A stretch of DNA of 64,000 nt from CAWGOF01 sp963824225. GTDB taxonomy: Bacteria > Acidobacteriota > Polarisedimenticolia > Polarisedimenticolales > Polarisedimenticolaceae. Shown one piece after another: positions 23,796-32,782 of this stretch. Both the position numbers and the translations under genes were made by a program. A model generated the notes under the pieces. That model was not told the origin of the DNA and searched no databases. It saw nothing but the letters and a program-made list of their open reading frames with translations. The first letter of the stretch is position 1, and each line of letters opens with the position of its first letter. Location: assembly GCA_963824225.1 (NCBI GenBank), contig CAWGOF010000003.1:1922001-1986000 (forward strand), given 5' to 3'.

Positions 23796-24437
23796 TCAGG
23801 GCTCGACGAGGTGATTCCGGATCGCGTAACGCACGAGATCCCCGAGGCTGTGGAGCCGCAGCTTGCGCATCAGATTGGCCCGGTGCGTCTCGACCGTCTT
23901 CGTGCTGATCTTCAGCTTGGTCGCGACTTCCTTGTTACTGCGGCCCTCGGCCAGGAGCTGGACGATCTCGCGCTCGCGCGCGGTGAGCGGGCTCGCGGGG
24001 GCGGGCGCGCCGCCGGAGACGTAGCCGTCGACGACACGATCGGCGACGGTCGACGTGAAGAACGTGCGGCCGCAGGACAACGCTTCGACCGCAGCGACGA
24101 GATCGCGGCCGGCGTCGGACTTCAGCACGTAGCCCCGTGCGCCTGCGGTCAACACCTCGCGCACGATCTCCTCGGTGTCGTGGACGGTCAGAATCAAGAC
24201 CGCCGCGCGGGGTACGGCGCTGCGTACCTCGCGCGCGGCTTCGAGGCCGTTCAGCTCGGGCATCCCGACGTCGAGGATCACCACGTCGGGCGCGAGCGCG
24301 CGCGCCTCGTGCACGGCGTCCCTGCCGTTGGCGACCTCGGCGCACACGACCCAGCCCGGACGGGCCTCGAGCAGCGCCCGCACGCCCTTGCGGACCACCT
24401 CGTGGTCGTCGCCCACGAGGATCCGCAGCGTGCTCAC
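23796..24437 (-). CDS. NarL/LuxR-type response regulator
   Basis: 213 residues from a GTG overlapping the kinase stop (GTGA). Receiver domain: acidic pair GDDHEVVRKG, phosphoacceptor Asp in VVILDVGMPELNG, Lys in GYVLKSDAG. The C-terminal LuxR helix-turn-helix reads LTAREREIVQLLAEGRSNKE and VETHRANLMRKL. It is coupled to the upstream histidine kinase and should be phosphorylated by it, acting as a transcription factor. Targets unknown; the divergent regulator at 25336 is an obvious candidate for cross-talk. Confidence 0.95.
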   Translation of the reverse strand: MSTLRILVGDDHEVVRKGVRALLEARPGWVVCAEVANGRDAVHEARALAPDVVILDVGMPELNGLEAAREVRSAVPRAAVLILTVHDTEEIVREVLTAGARGYVLKSDAGRDLVAAVEALSCGRTFFTSTVADRVVDGYVSGGAPAPASPLTAREREIVQLLAEGRSNKEVATKLKISTKTVETHRANLMRKLRLHSLGDLVRYAIRNHLVEP

Positions 24438-25228
24438 CGCACGGGCCTGGTGGGCACCATCGCACGCACGACCGTTCCGGACGGGCCCGAGACGATCTCG
24501 AGCGTGCCACGGAGCTGCGCCACGCGCTCGCGCATGCACGCGATCCCGTCGCCCGGCTGCTCGTCCGCGTCGGACTCGGCCGCGTCCGGCGCGACCGCGT
24601 CGGACTCGGAGACGCCGCGACCCTCGTCGACCACGTCGACCTGGACCGCGCCCGCATCGCACGCCACGCGCACGAGCGCGCTCGAGCTGCCGGAGTGGCG
24701 CTCCACGTTGCTCAGGCACTCCTCGATCAGACGGAACAGCGCGGTCTCGACCGCGGGATCGAGCCGGCCCAGCTCGGGCGCGATCTCGAGCTCGACCACG
24801 ATCGACGTGCGGCGCTCGAACGCCTCGGCATACCACCGGAGAGCGGCGGCCAGCCCGCACGGATCGAGGAGCGGCGGATGCGCGGCCGAGCCCAGGCGGT
24901 ACAGCTCGTCGGAGCACAGCTTGGCCAGGCTGACCGCGCGCTCGAGCGCTTCGCGCGCCTCCGGCGGAAGATCGGGCGCCGCGCGCTCGAGCGCGGCGAG
25001 CGTGAGGGCCAGGACGGAGAGGTTCTGGGACGTCGTGTCGTGCAGCTCGCGCGCGAGGCGCCGCCGATCGTCGTCCCGCGCGCTCAGCAGGCGGGCGGCC
25101 AGATACGACCGCGTTCGTGCCGCCGCCGCGCGGCGCGCCGGCCGACGCACGGACCGGCTCGGCCGGGCCCACCCCTCCCCGGGGGCCGTCCCATGCGGGT
25201 CGCGTTGTCCCACCACAGCTCCGGCCAC
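24434..25228 (-). CDS. NarX/DegS-type histidine kinase without sensor domain
   Basis: 264 residues. HisKA_3 dimerisation box RRRLARELHDTTSQNLSVLA carries the phosphoacceptor His. The HATPase part has LFRLIEECLSNVERHSG (N box) and a short G-box region with DADEQPGDGIACMRERV. There is no membrane segment and no recognisable sensor; the N-terminal 60 residues are basic and low-complexity. It is probably a cytosolic kinase sensing through a partner. The acidic insert DAVAPDAAESDADEQ in the ATP lid is unusual. Confidence 0.85.
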   Translation of the reverse strand: MAGAVVGQRDPHGTAPGEGWARPSRSVRRPARRAAAARTRSYLAARLLSARDDDRRRLARELHDTTSQNLSVLALTLAALERAAPDLPPEAREALERAVSLAKLCSDELYRLGSAAHPPLLDPCGLAAALRWYAEAFERRTSIVVELEIAPELGRLDPAVETALFRLIEECLSNVERHSGSSSALVRVACDAGAVQVDVVDEGRGVSESDAVAPDAAESDADEQPGDGIACMRERVAQLRGTLEIVSGPSGTVVRAMVPTRPVR

Positions 25229-25335
25229 GTTCCTTACAGCGTTTCCCTGAGGATTCTACAGGATCTCCTGTATTCACGGACCCTCAAGGTCACACTACCA
25301 TCCTACCCGGCAAAGGGAATATACGGAGGATTGCC

Positions 25336-26058
25336 ATGGCGATGACCCCTGGGGTGTTGCGAGATGGTCGTCCCGAGGCTCCACGCACGCGGCGCGTCGA
25401 GTCGCGCCCGGAGGGGCAGACCGCCCGGGGTACCGCGGTGGTCCTGGCCGACGACCACCAGATGGTGCGGCAGGCGCTGCGGATCCTGCTCGAGCAGGCG
25501 GGGGTCCAGGTGACCGGCGAGGCGTCGAACGGTCACGAGGCGATCGCGCTGTGCGCGCGGACGCACCCGGACGTGGCGATCCTCGACCTGGCGATGCCGA
25601 TCCTCAACGGCATGGACGCCGCGCGCGAGATCCGCCGCGACTCCCCGTCGACGGCCGTGATCCTGTTGACCGCCCACGAGGAAGAGAGCTTCGTGCTCGA
25701 GGCCCTGCGCACCGGCGTGACCGGCTACGTGCTCAAGACCCGGGCGGCCGAGGACCTGGTGCAGGCGATCCAGGACGTCGCGCGCGGCGGGGTGTATTTC
25801 AACCCGACCGCGTCGCGCGACGCGGTGCGGGATTCGGTCGGATCGGCCGGTGCGAACGGGACCTCGCTGACCCCCCGGCAGCGCCACGTGCTCCAACTCG
25901 TGGCCGAGGGCAAGACGACCAAGGAGATCGCCGGGGTCCTCGGTGTGAGCGTCAAGACCGCCGACTCGCACCGGACGAGCGTGATGCGCAAGCTCGGGAT
26001 CCACCACACGGCGGGTCTCGTGCGGTGGGCCGTGCGCAACGGGCTCGTGCAGCCCTGA
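25336..26058 (+). CDS. NarL/LuxR-type response regulator, divergent
   Basis: 240 residues from ATG 25336, preceded by GGAGGA. A 35-residue leader rich in Arg comes first, then a receiver domain (LADDHQMVRQALRIL, VAILDLAMPILNGMD, GYVLKTRAAE) and a LuxR helix-turn-helix (LTPRQRHVLQLVAEGKTTKE, SHRTSVMRKLGI). It lies back to back with the kinase-regulator operon across a 107-base spacer, which suggests a two-output system. No kinase gene is attached to it. Confidence 0.93.
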   Translation: MAMTPGVLRDGRPEAPRTRRVESRPEGQTARGTAVVLADDHQMVRQALRILLEQAGVQVTGEASNGHEAIALCARTHPDVAILDLAMPILNGMDAAREIRRDSPSTAVILLTAHEEESFVLEALRTGVTGYVLKTRAAEDLVQAIQDVARGGVYFNPTASRDAVRDSVGSAGANGTSLTPRQRHVLQLVAEGKTTKEIAGVLGVSVKTADSHRTSVMRKLGIHHTAGLVRWAVRNGLVQP

Positions 26059-26277
26059 GTCGTTCCTCGGGACTCTCTTCCGTCGGCGCTAAGGCAAAGT
26101 CCCAATGGCATGCGGCCCGTCGAATCGGCATGCTGGATCCGAAGGCCGGAGGAGAATGAGAAAGTAGTCCGGTGCTCGCAACCGTGCCGATCCGCCGCAA
26201 CCCCGGCACGGCAAACTCGATCGGTCTCGCTACTGCGTGCCGCGAACCGATCGGGAGGCGAGTCCCGGGCCGCAGGC

Positions 26278-26330
26278 GCGGCGGACGAAGTCGATCCTCC
26301 CTCGAGATGCCCGTCGACTTCGTCCGCCGC
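26278..26330. terminator. 17-bp perfect inverted repeat between converging genes
   Basis: Arms GCGGCGGACGAAGTCGA and TCGACTTCGTCCGCCGC with a 19-base loop, 9 bases beyond the stop of the minus-strand permease and 220 bases after the response regulator. Probably a bidirectional transcription stop; no T-run. The rest of 26059-26338 shows no gene. Confidence 0.5.
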
Positions 26331-26338
26331 CCCGCGGA

Positions 26339-27361
26339 TTACGCGCCCCCGCAGAGCCACCGCGCGAGCCCGAACGACACGAGCGCGAGCACGACCCACT
26401 GCCCCGCCCCGACCGCCACGGGCGCGAGCCCGGCAGCCCGCAGATCGCGGAAGCTCGTCTCGATCCCCACGCCGGCCATCCCGATGCTCAGCAGCCACAG
26501 GTCGGCGCGCAGGAGCGTCGAGCGCAGCTCGGGCGACAGGATGCCCGACGAGTTGACACAGGCAAACACGAGGAACAGCACGAGGAACCACGGCACGATC
26601 GAGACCTTGGCCGTGCCGGCGCTCTCGGCATGCCGCCTGAGCCATACGCCGAGACCGAACACGACCGGCGCGAGGAGGCAGATCCGCGCGAGCTTGACCA
26701 CCGTGGCGACTCGCCCGGCCTCGTCGCTCATGCCGAAGCCGGCGGCGACGACCTGGGCCATCTCGTGCAGGCTCGCCCCGTCCCACACGCCGTAGAGGAA
26801 ATCGCCCATCCCGAGCGCGCGGCCGATCGGCGGATAGATCAGGATCCCCACCGTCCCGAGGAGCGTGATCACGCCGAGCGCGAGCGGAACGTCGCGCTTG
26901 TCGCTGCGCACGACGCTGTCGGCGGCGACGACGGCCGAGGCGCCGCAGATCGCGCCGCCGACGCCGAGGAGCAGGCCGAGCTTGCGGTCGACGCCGAGAC
27001 GCCGGCCGAGCCACACGCCCACCGCGAGCGCGGCCGCGGTCGAGACGACGACAACGGCGAGCGCCGGTGCCCCGATGCGCACGAGCTCGGCCAGGCTCAG
27101 GCGGAAGCCCAGGCCGGCGACGGCCCAGCGCAAGACCGGCCGCTGGGCCAGGCGGAGCCCCGGCTCGGCCCACGCGGGCACGGGCGCGGCCAAGCGCCAG
27201 AGCATCCCGAGCAGGACGACGAGGAGCAGCGGAGACAGGTGCAGCCGATCGCGGATCGCCGGCACGTCGCCGAGCCAGATCGCGAGCGCGGCGAGCGCGG
27301 TCGCGAGGAGCAGCCCCGGCAGGACGTTCCGCAACCGCGCCTCAGACGGCCGCGGGCGCAA
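26339..27361 (-). CDS. YeiH/UPF0324-family putative sulfate exporter
   Basis: 340 residues with about ten hydrophobic segments (LPGLLLATALAALAIWLGDV, SPLLLVVLLGMLWRLAAPV, GAPALAVVVVSTAAALAVGV). Family marks: LGVGGAICGASAVVAADSVV in the middle and SLHEMAQVVAAGFG. YeiH-type proteins are inner-membrane carriers thought to export sulfate or related anions. The assignment is to the family; the substrate is not proven. The next upstream gene is a thioredoxin-like protein 24 bases away. Confidence 0.85.
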   Translation of the reverse strand: MRPRPSEARLRNVLPGLLLATALAALAIWLGDVPAIRDRLHLSPLLLVVLLGMLWRLAAPVPAWAEPGLRLAQRPVLRWAVAGLGFRLSLAELVRIGAPALAVVVVSTAAALAVGVWLGRRLGVDRKLGLLLGVGGAICGASAVVAADSVVRSDKRDVPLALGVITLLGTVGILIYPPIGRALGMGDFLYGVWDGASLHEMAQVVAAGFGMSDEAGRVATVVKLARICLLAPVVFGLGVWLRRHAESAGTAKVSIVPWFLVLFLVFACVNSSGILSPELRSTLLRADLWLLSIGMAGVGIETSFRDLRAAGLAPVAVGAGQWVVLALVSFGLARWLCGGA

Positions 27362-27385
27362 GCGCCGAGACGTCGAGCATCGGAG

Positions 27386-27964
27386 CTAGGCGCCGATCTC
27401 GCGCCGTAGCTCGGTCTGCTGGTCCGCGTCGAGGACGCCGAACCACGCCGAGCGCACGCGCCCGTCGCGATCGAGCACGACGGTCGCCGGAACGTAGGGC
27501 AGCTTGTCGAACGGTGGGCCCGCGCGCTTGCCGACCGCGTAGATCGGGCACGGCGGGCCGTCCACGTGGGGCGTGCCTCCGACGGCCAGATCGGTCTGGA
27601 CGCCGAGGACGCGCACCGACGCGCTGTGCTCGCCCCCCAGGAGCTCGTTCCACACCGGCATGTTCTGCTTGCACGCCGGGCACGTGGAGGAGAAGACGAG
27701 CAGGACCGTACGCTCCTGCCCCTGGTCGAACGCGACGCGGAACGTCTCGCCGGTCGGCGTCTCCAGCTCGAACGGCGCGACGACCTCGCCCTGGCCCAGC
27801 ATCTCGCGCTCCTCGCCGACATGGCCCGGGGCCGAGAGGCGCTTCTTGAGCGACATGTTCTGCCACGCGAGCGCGATCACGCACAACGCGAGCGCGACGC
27901 ACCCGACGAGCAGGACGTTGGTCAGCGAATCGCGACGCGGAGCGGTCGGGGTTTCGTTCGTCAT
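27386..27964 (-). CDS. membrane-anchored TlpA-like thioredoxin-fold protein
   Basis: 192 residues from ATG 27964. One membrane helix (VLLVGCVALALCVIALAW), a short coiled stretch, then a redoxin domain with VLLVFSSTCPACKQNMPVW (CPAC active site) and YVPATVVLDRDGRVRSAWFG with the cis-Pro position. It should face the periplasm and reduce or transfer disulfides. It lies between the sulfate-exporter-like permease and the Kazal-like gene on one strand, possibly one operon. Confidence 0.85.
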   Translation of the reverse strand: MTNETPTAPRRDSLTNVLLVGCVALALCVIALAWQNMSLKKRLSAPGHVGEEREMLGQGEVVAPFELETPTGETFRVAFDQGQERTVLLVFSSTCPACKQNMPVWNELLGGEHSASVRVLGVQTDLAVGGTPHVDGPPCPIYAVGKRAGPPFDKLPYVPATVVLDRDGRVRSAWFGVLDADQQTELRREIGA

Positions 27965-28013
27965 GGTCGATTCGAAGGACGGGCGCGCGTGCGCCCGTCC
28001 CCGCATCCTCGGT

Positions 28014-28229
28014 CTAGAGGTCGCCCGTCGGCACGCAGTCCTTCGCGTGGTGGCAATCGGCGACGCACGGGTTGGGGTACGTCTTACCGTTCGAGCACTT
28101 CACCGGCGCGTAGATCAGCGGGCAGCGGCACGGCCCGGCCTGGACCTCGGACAGGATGGCGACGGTCCCGGCGGCGAGCGCCAGGCAGACCACGGCGACG
28201 ACGATCGCACGCAGCGAATACTTTTTCAT
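28014..28229 (-). CDS. small secreted Kazal-like protein
   Basis: 71 residues. Signal peptide (RAIVVAVVCLALAAGTVA) and a 40-residue Cys-rich domain whose spacing CxCPLIYAPVKCSNGKTYPN, then PCVADCHHAKDC, matches Kazal-type serine-protease inhibitor domains. In the family such domains plug serine-protease active sites; here that is inference. Start supported by GGAGGA at a good distance. Confidence 0.75.
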   Translation of the reverse strand: MKKYSLRAIVVAVVCLALAAGTVAILSEVQAGPCRCPLIYAPVKCSNGKTYPNPCVADCHHAKDCVPTGDL

Positions 28230-28282
28230 GTGTCCTCCCCACGTTGGGCCCCGGACCCGCGCCGGGACCGATTTTCGAGCCG

Positions 28283-31200
28283 TCATCGTACCACCGAAAC
28301 CCCGGATCGGACCCCCGTGGCATCTTCCTGCACCGGGCGGACGGACGGGCCACGGCCCCCGCGCAACCGCAGCCAGTCGGTGCCGATCTCGGCTGACGAC
28401 GGCACGAGCCAGCTCCGATCGATCATCCGGCCCCGGCCGTCGTTCACCCGGACGTAGGTCGCGTCGTGCGCGAAGACGTAGTCCGGCTCGCCGGCTCGCG
28501 TGCGGGTCACGGCGTAGCGCGCATCGGTCGTGACGAGCGCGCTCGCGATCGGGACGTGCTCGGGATTGTCGACGACGGTCCAGGTCTCGTCGTCGATCAG
28601 GACGCGCAGCGCGAGCGCCGCGCCGTCGTCGTACAGGACGGTCACGTCGGACGCGGCCTGGGCCGGCGGACGCTCGGGCCCGTGCGGCAGGAGCAGCGAA
28701 TCGAACCACCGCTCGTCACCCACCACCGCCGTACCGTTCCAGCGCTGGGCCACGAAGTAGGACGGCGATGGCGGGTTCCCCGTGCGCACCTCGCGCCACG
28801 ACTCGACCGCGACGCCGCTCCGCGGCACGGTCCACAGCAGCACCGAGCGCTCCGGGTTCGCGAACCGGTAGCCGTTGACCACGAGCGGCTGGCGGTAGTA
28901 CAGATCGAACCACGTCGAGCCGTGCTCGGGGTCGAGGTCGTACGCGTTCCACAGCGGGCCGATCGACGCTTCGACCGGACCCTGGAACGTAGCGTGATCG
29001 CGCACCAGGACGAACCGGTCCTTGACGAACAGGAACCGGCGCTCGAGATCGATCGGCCAGCCGTCCCGCTCGCCCCACGTGAGATGCGCCACGGTCGCGC
29101 GCACCACGTCGCGGAAGTGCGGCACGCTCATCTTGGGCACCACGTCGCGCCGCGCTCCGGTGTAGCGCCGGACGATCGGCGCGGCCTGCCGCTGATCGAT
29201 CCGGTCGAGGACCGTACCATCGGCGAGGATCAGCGCCCCGTCATCGGTCAGGGCCAGGACCGCGCCCGTTTCCTCCTGGCCGTGGTACAGGTCGCCCGAC
29301 GCGAGCTGCACCACGAGCCCGAGGCTCTCGGGCTCCCAGCCGCTCCGCAGGACGAGCTTGTCCAGCACGCGCGGACCCGTGAAGTCCATCGGGCGTGGAG
29401 GCACGCCGAACTGCGTGGGCCGGCGGTACACCGCCTCGTAGCGGTCGGTGATCGCCGAGCCGCGGCCGCCGAACGTCGAGGTGCGGAACCACAGGTCGGC
29501 CCCGGTCTTGCGCTCGCTCCCGAGCCACAGATCGCCCGCCGGGTATCGATCGACTCCGCCCGTCGAGCTCCCCGCCATGTCGAACGAGGATGCGCTGGGG
29601 CGCACCTCGACGAAGTACGTCGCGCCAACGTCGACGTCGACGAGCAGGTCGAACGCCGTCTGGCGCCACGCGCCGGCGGTCGCGAGCGTGAACCGCTCGG
29701 CGTAGAGCGGTGGCGCGGCGATCGTCTGCGAGCGGGTTCCGTTCCACGGCCACAGCCGGATCTCGGCGACGATCGGGGTCTGCGGCCCGCGCAGCTGGAG
29801 CTCGATGCGCGTGAGCGGCGTCGCTTCGGCGACGAACGTCTGGCCGATCGCCGTCGTCCCGCTGGGCCACGTGGTGCCGCTCTGCGCGTCCTGCCGTGCC
29901 GCGGGGATCCGCTCGAAGCCGGGCGGCGCTCCGAACGGGGCCGTCTCATCGCGCGCGAAGAACGCGAACACGAACGACAGGTACTCGTTGTACACCGCTT
30001 GCCACAGCGCGATCGGCGTGCCGTCGAGCCGCGTCGAGCGCAGATGGCTCCGCTGGTAGTCGAACACGCGCGCCGCGAGCCAGCGGTACTGTGGCTCCCG
30101 GAGCCAGCGCGCGGCGGCCTCGAACACCCACACCGCGGTGCCCCAGCTTTCGTTCCACCCCAGCGTGTCGCCGAACGGCGGGTGCGGTCCGAGCGCCGTG
30201 TGCACGGCGAAGCCGCGATCGACGAGCGTGCGAAACCCGGGGCTCGACCACAGCACGCTCTGCTCGCCGTACAGCTCGGCCAGCTCGAGGATGTGCCGCA
30301 GCTCGAAGTAGTGGTACTGGCTCGCGTCCTCCCAGATGTCGAACCGCTGCTTGAATTCAGCCCACATGGCGTCGGCGAACGCCTTCCACGCCGCGTGGTC
30401 GGTCGAGGTCGCGGCACCGCCGCTCACCGCGGCGAACTCGCTCGCCGGGACGAGATCGGTGACGAGCTTCATCGTCAGCGCCGAGGCCAGCGCATGGTTT
30501 TGCATGCCGGCCTCGACCTGCGGCCACAGTCCGATCCCGTGCAGCACGAGCAGTCGGCGGATCCGCGCGTGGGCCGCCGCATCGAGCGTCGGGCTCGCCT
30601 GGATCCAGCGATACGCCCATCCCGGGTACTCGCCCCAGAACAGGCTGTAGAAGCCGTTGAGAGATGCCTCGCGCCAGGCGAGCGCGCGGTCGAGCATCGC
30701 CAGGGCCGATGCGGCGTAGGACTCGCCCTTCGTCACCCGGTACAGGAACGCTTCGTAGAACGCGAACTCGTGTCCGTTGCTCCCGTTCCCGGCGAGGACG
30801 TACGGTCGGGCGTAGTTCGCGTAGCTCTGGACGATCTGGCGATAGTCGCTCACGGCCGGTGGCGGTCCCGCGATCGCGGGCTCGAACCACACGCTGGGCG
30901 TGGAGAAGCACGGCGCCGGCGCGCCCGTGTCCTCGCACGTCAGCGCCGCCGGCGCGCCGGCCGGCGAGCCGTAGGTCTTGAACCACAGGTCGATGTTCGG
31001 CGACGCCTGGAACCGGCCGTTCAGCCGCGCGTGTCCGCGCGTGTACGGATCGACGCTCGTGCTCAGCGACGCGTACGCGGTGAACTCGCCGTTCGACGTG
31101 TCGTTCGATAGCTCGAAGTAGTGCGGAACGCCTGCGCGCACGGCGATGCGCGGGTAGAACGGGACGAGCTGCCGCTCGGGCGGACCCGCGAGCGCGAGCC

Positions 31201-31552
31201 GATCGGACCACAGCGCCGCGCGGGCGACCGTCGCCGCGAATTCGGCGTCGTCGGCTCGCCCGTTGGCGTTCGAGTCGACCCATTCCCACAGACGGATCGT
31301 GAACGGCCGACGATCGTGCCGGTTGAACAGCATGAGGTCGAGCCGCTCGAGCCGCGCGGCCGTCGGGAGGAACGATTGGCCGATGCCCAGGCCGTTCTGC
31401 ATCTCGGTGTACAGCCCGAACGTGGTTTGGGATTGATCGACGACCTCGGTGTCGCCCGTGGGGCTCGTCCACAGCCAGCGCTCGGCGGCAACCGGTAGCG
31501 GTCCGAGCGCCACACCGAAGACGAGCAGGATGCGGAGCGCCCCCCCTGTCAT
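28283..31552 (-). CDS. large secreted alpha/alpha-toroid protein, heparinase-like
   Basis: 1089 residues from ATG 31552, with a signal peptide (LRILLVFGVALGPLPVAA). Residues 30-200 form a beta module (IGQSFLPTAARLERLDLMLF, FTIRLWEWVDSN, PHYFELSNDTS). Residues 225-530 are alpha-helical with repeated Trp/His-rich hairpins (FYSLFWGEYPGWAYRWIQAS, DASQYHYFELRHILELAELY), like the toroid of heparinase II/III and alginate lyases. Residues 545-675 repeat the first module (IGQTFVAEATPLTRIELQLR, EIRLWPWNGT, YFVEVRPS). A beta-rich C-terminus follows. Probably a polysaccharide-acting enzyme; no catalytic residue can be named with confidence. Confidence 0.65.
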   Translation of the reverse strand: MTGGALRILLVFGVALGPLPVAAERWLWTSPTGDTEVVDQSQTTFGLYTEMQNGLGIGQSFLPTAARLERLDLMLFNRHDRRPFTIRLWEWVDSNANGRADDAEFAATVARAALWSDRLALAGPPERQLVPFYPRIAVRAGVPHYFELSNDTSNGEFTAYASLSTSVDPYTRGHARLNGRFQASPNIDLWFKTYGSPAGAPAALTCEDTGAPAPCFSTPSVWFEPAIAGPPPAVSDYRQIVQSYANYARPYVLAGNGSNGHEFAFYEAFLYRVTKGESYAASALAMLDRALAWREASLNGFYSLFWGEYPGWAYRWIQASPTLDAAAHARIRRLLVLHGIGLWPQVEAGMQNHALASALTMKLVTDLVPASEFAAVSGGAATSTDHAAWKAFADAMWAEFKQRFDIWEDASQYHYFELRHILELAELYGEQSVLWSSPGFRTLVDRGFAVHTALGPHPPFGDTLGWNESWGTAVWVFEAAARWLREPQYRWLAARVFDYQRSHLRSTRLDGTPIALWQAVYNEYLSFVFAFFARDETAPFGAPPGFERIPAARQDAQSGTTWPSGTTAIGQTFVAEATPLTRIELQLRGPQTPIVAEIRLWPWNGTRSQTIAAPPLYAERFTLATAGAWRQTAFDLLVDVDVGATYFVEVRPSASSFDMAGSSTGGVDRYPAGDLWLGSERKTGADLWFRTSTFGGRGSAITDRYEAVYRRPTQFGVPPRPMDFTGPRVLDKLVLRSGWEPESLGLVVQLASGDLYHGQEETGAVLALTDDGALILADGTVLDRIDQRQAAPIVRRYTGARRDVVPKMSVPHFRDVVRATVAHLTWGERDGWPIDLERRFLFVKDRFVLVRDHATFQGPVEASIGPLWNAYDLDPEHGSTWFDLYYRQPLVVNGYRFANPERSVLLWTVPRSGVAVESWREVRTGNPPSPSYFVAQRWNGTAVVGDERWFDSLLLPHGPERPPAQAASDVTVLYDDGAALALRVLIDDETWTVVDNPEHVPIASALVTTDARYAVTRTRAGEPDYVFAHDATYVRVNDGRGRMIDRSWLVPSSAEIGTDWLRLRGGRGPSVRPVQEDATGVRSGVSVVR

Positions 31553-31672
31553 ACCCAAGCCCTCGTGGGAACGTCCTCAGTGTACGGAGAGGTGCCGAGG
31601 GCGACAAGTCGGCGGCACCGATGGGCCTCCTACGCGTATATCATGGGGTCCGTTTCAGAGGGGACCGACCGC

Positions 31673-32134
31673 ATGACCACCGTCGAGGCCGAGGGCCAGC
31701 TCCGGACGTCCATCGGCAAGTTCGATCGGAAGGACCAGTCGCTGATCCGCGCGGTTCGTCGCGAGATGCGCAAGCGTCTCCCGACGGCCCACGAGCTCGC
31801 GTACGACAACTACAATTTCTTCGTCATCGGGTACTCACCGACCGAGCGGCCTTCGGACGCGATCGTGTCGATCGCCGCGCGTGCGAACAGCGTCGGCCTG
31901 TGCTTCGTTCACGGCGCGAAGCTCCCCGATCCGAACCGGGTCCTGCTCGGATCGGGGAAGCAGACGCGCTTCATTCGGTTGGAGTCGGCGGCCGTGCTCG
32001 AGCGACCGGAGGTGCTGGCGCTCCTCTCCGCCGCCGTCGATCGACACAAGACGCCGCTCCCGGCGAAGGGGCGCGGGAAGCTCGTGATCCGCTCGGCCGC
32101 GACGAACCAAGCTCAGCGAGTCTTGCCCAGGTAG
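31673..32134 (+). CDS. DUF1801 domain protein
   Basis: 153 residues from ATG 31673. DUF1801/YdhG-like fold: LIRAVRREMRKRLPTAHELA, YNFFVIGYSPTERPSDAIVS, LCFVHGAKLPDPNRVLLGSG. The family is widespread in soil bacteria and its function is unknown. It diverges from the toroid gene and its end overlaps the next, converging gene by 22 bases. Confidence 0.75.
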   Translation: MTTVEAEGQLRTSIGKFDRKDQSLIRAVRREMRKRLPTAHELAYDNYNFFVIGYSPTERPSDAIVSIAARANSVGLCFVHGAKLPDPNRVLLGSGKQTRFIRLESAAVLERPEVLALLSAAVDRHKTPLPAKGRGKLVIRSAATNQAQRVLPR

Positions 32135-32652
32135 AACCGCACGAACGCGCGCAGGGTGTCGGACTCGTCCCCGAGGTCGAACTTCGCGCCGACCGAGAGA
32201 CGCTCCTTCAGGTCCCACACTCCGCCGATGCCGAACGAGCTGTTCTCGAAGCTCCCGAGGTCGGTGCGGGTCACGAACCCGTCCACCTCGAGCTTGTCGA
32301 GCAAGTACCAGCGCACGCCGCCGGTCACCCGATACCCCTCGTCGAAGTCCAGGTCGACGTACGCCGCCTCGGCGATGAGGTCGATGCGATCGCCAAACAA
32401 GCCATGCCAGCCCCCGCCGGCCTGCTTGTAGTCGAGCGGGCCGGGGTCCGCGTACTCGGCAAAGAAATGGAACCGCCGCGTGCCGAACTGTCCGCCGAGG
32501 AACCAGCCGTTCTCGGTGTCTGCGCCCTCGGGGTTGTCGCGGATCCATCCGCCCTCGGCGTAGGTGTACCGTAGCTCCTGCGCCTGGGCCGGCGCGGCGA
32601 GCGCCATCAGAGCTACCAAACAGAACGCGCCACAGATCCATCGTGTCGGCAT
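32113..32652 (-). CDS. outer-membrane beta-barrel protein
   Basis: 179 residues. Signal peptide ending APAQAQ, then alternating-pattern strands (RYTYAEGGWIRDN, FFAEYADPGPLDY, RVTGGVRWYLLDKLEVDGFV, LRAFVRFYLGKTR). About eight strands are expected, so a small barrel. Similar barrels in this kind of genome are annotated only as hypothetical; a porin or adhesion role is possible. It converges with the DUF1801 gene. Confidence 0.7.
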   Translation of the reverse strand: MPTRWICGAFCLVALMALAAPAQAQELRYTYAEGGWIRDNPEGADTENGWFLGGQFGTRRFHFFAEYADPGPLDYKQAGGGWHGLFGDRIDLIAEAAYVDLDFDEGYRVTGGVRWYLLDKLEVDGFVTRTDLGSFENSSFGIGGVWDLKERLSVGAKFDLGDESDTLRAFVRFYLGKTR

Positions 32653-32782
32653 CGCGCCTCCATGGGGTAAGAAGCTCAAAACGCGTGCGAGCGTAACACG
32701 ACCCTGCACGTGCCGCGTCGGGAACAGACCCGAGAAAGCGCGGCGAATTGACGCGCGGCACGGCCCCCCCTAGTCTCTCGGC

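Noticed and set aside
28466..31111. An 881-codon open frame on the plus strand
   Set aside because: It is antisense to the large secreted protein, lacks a ribosome site and has the Arg/Asp/Val/Leu-rich make-up of a codon-aligned reverse reading; the minus-strand protein has a signal peptide and repeated modules.
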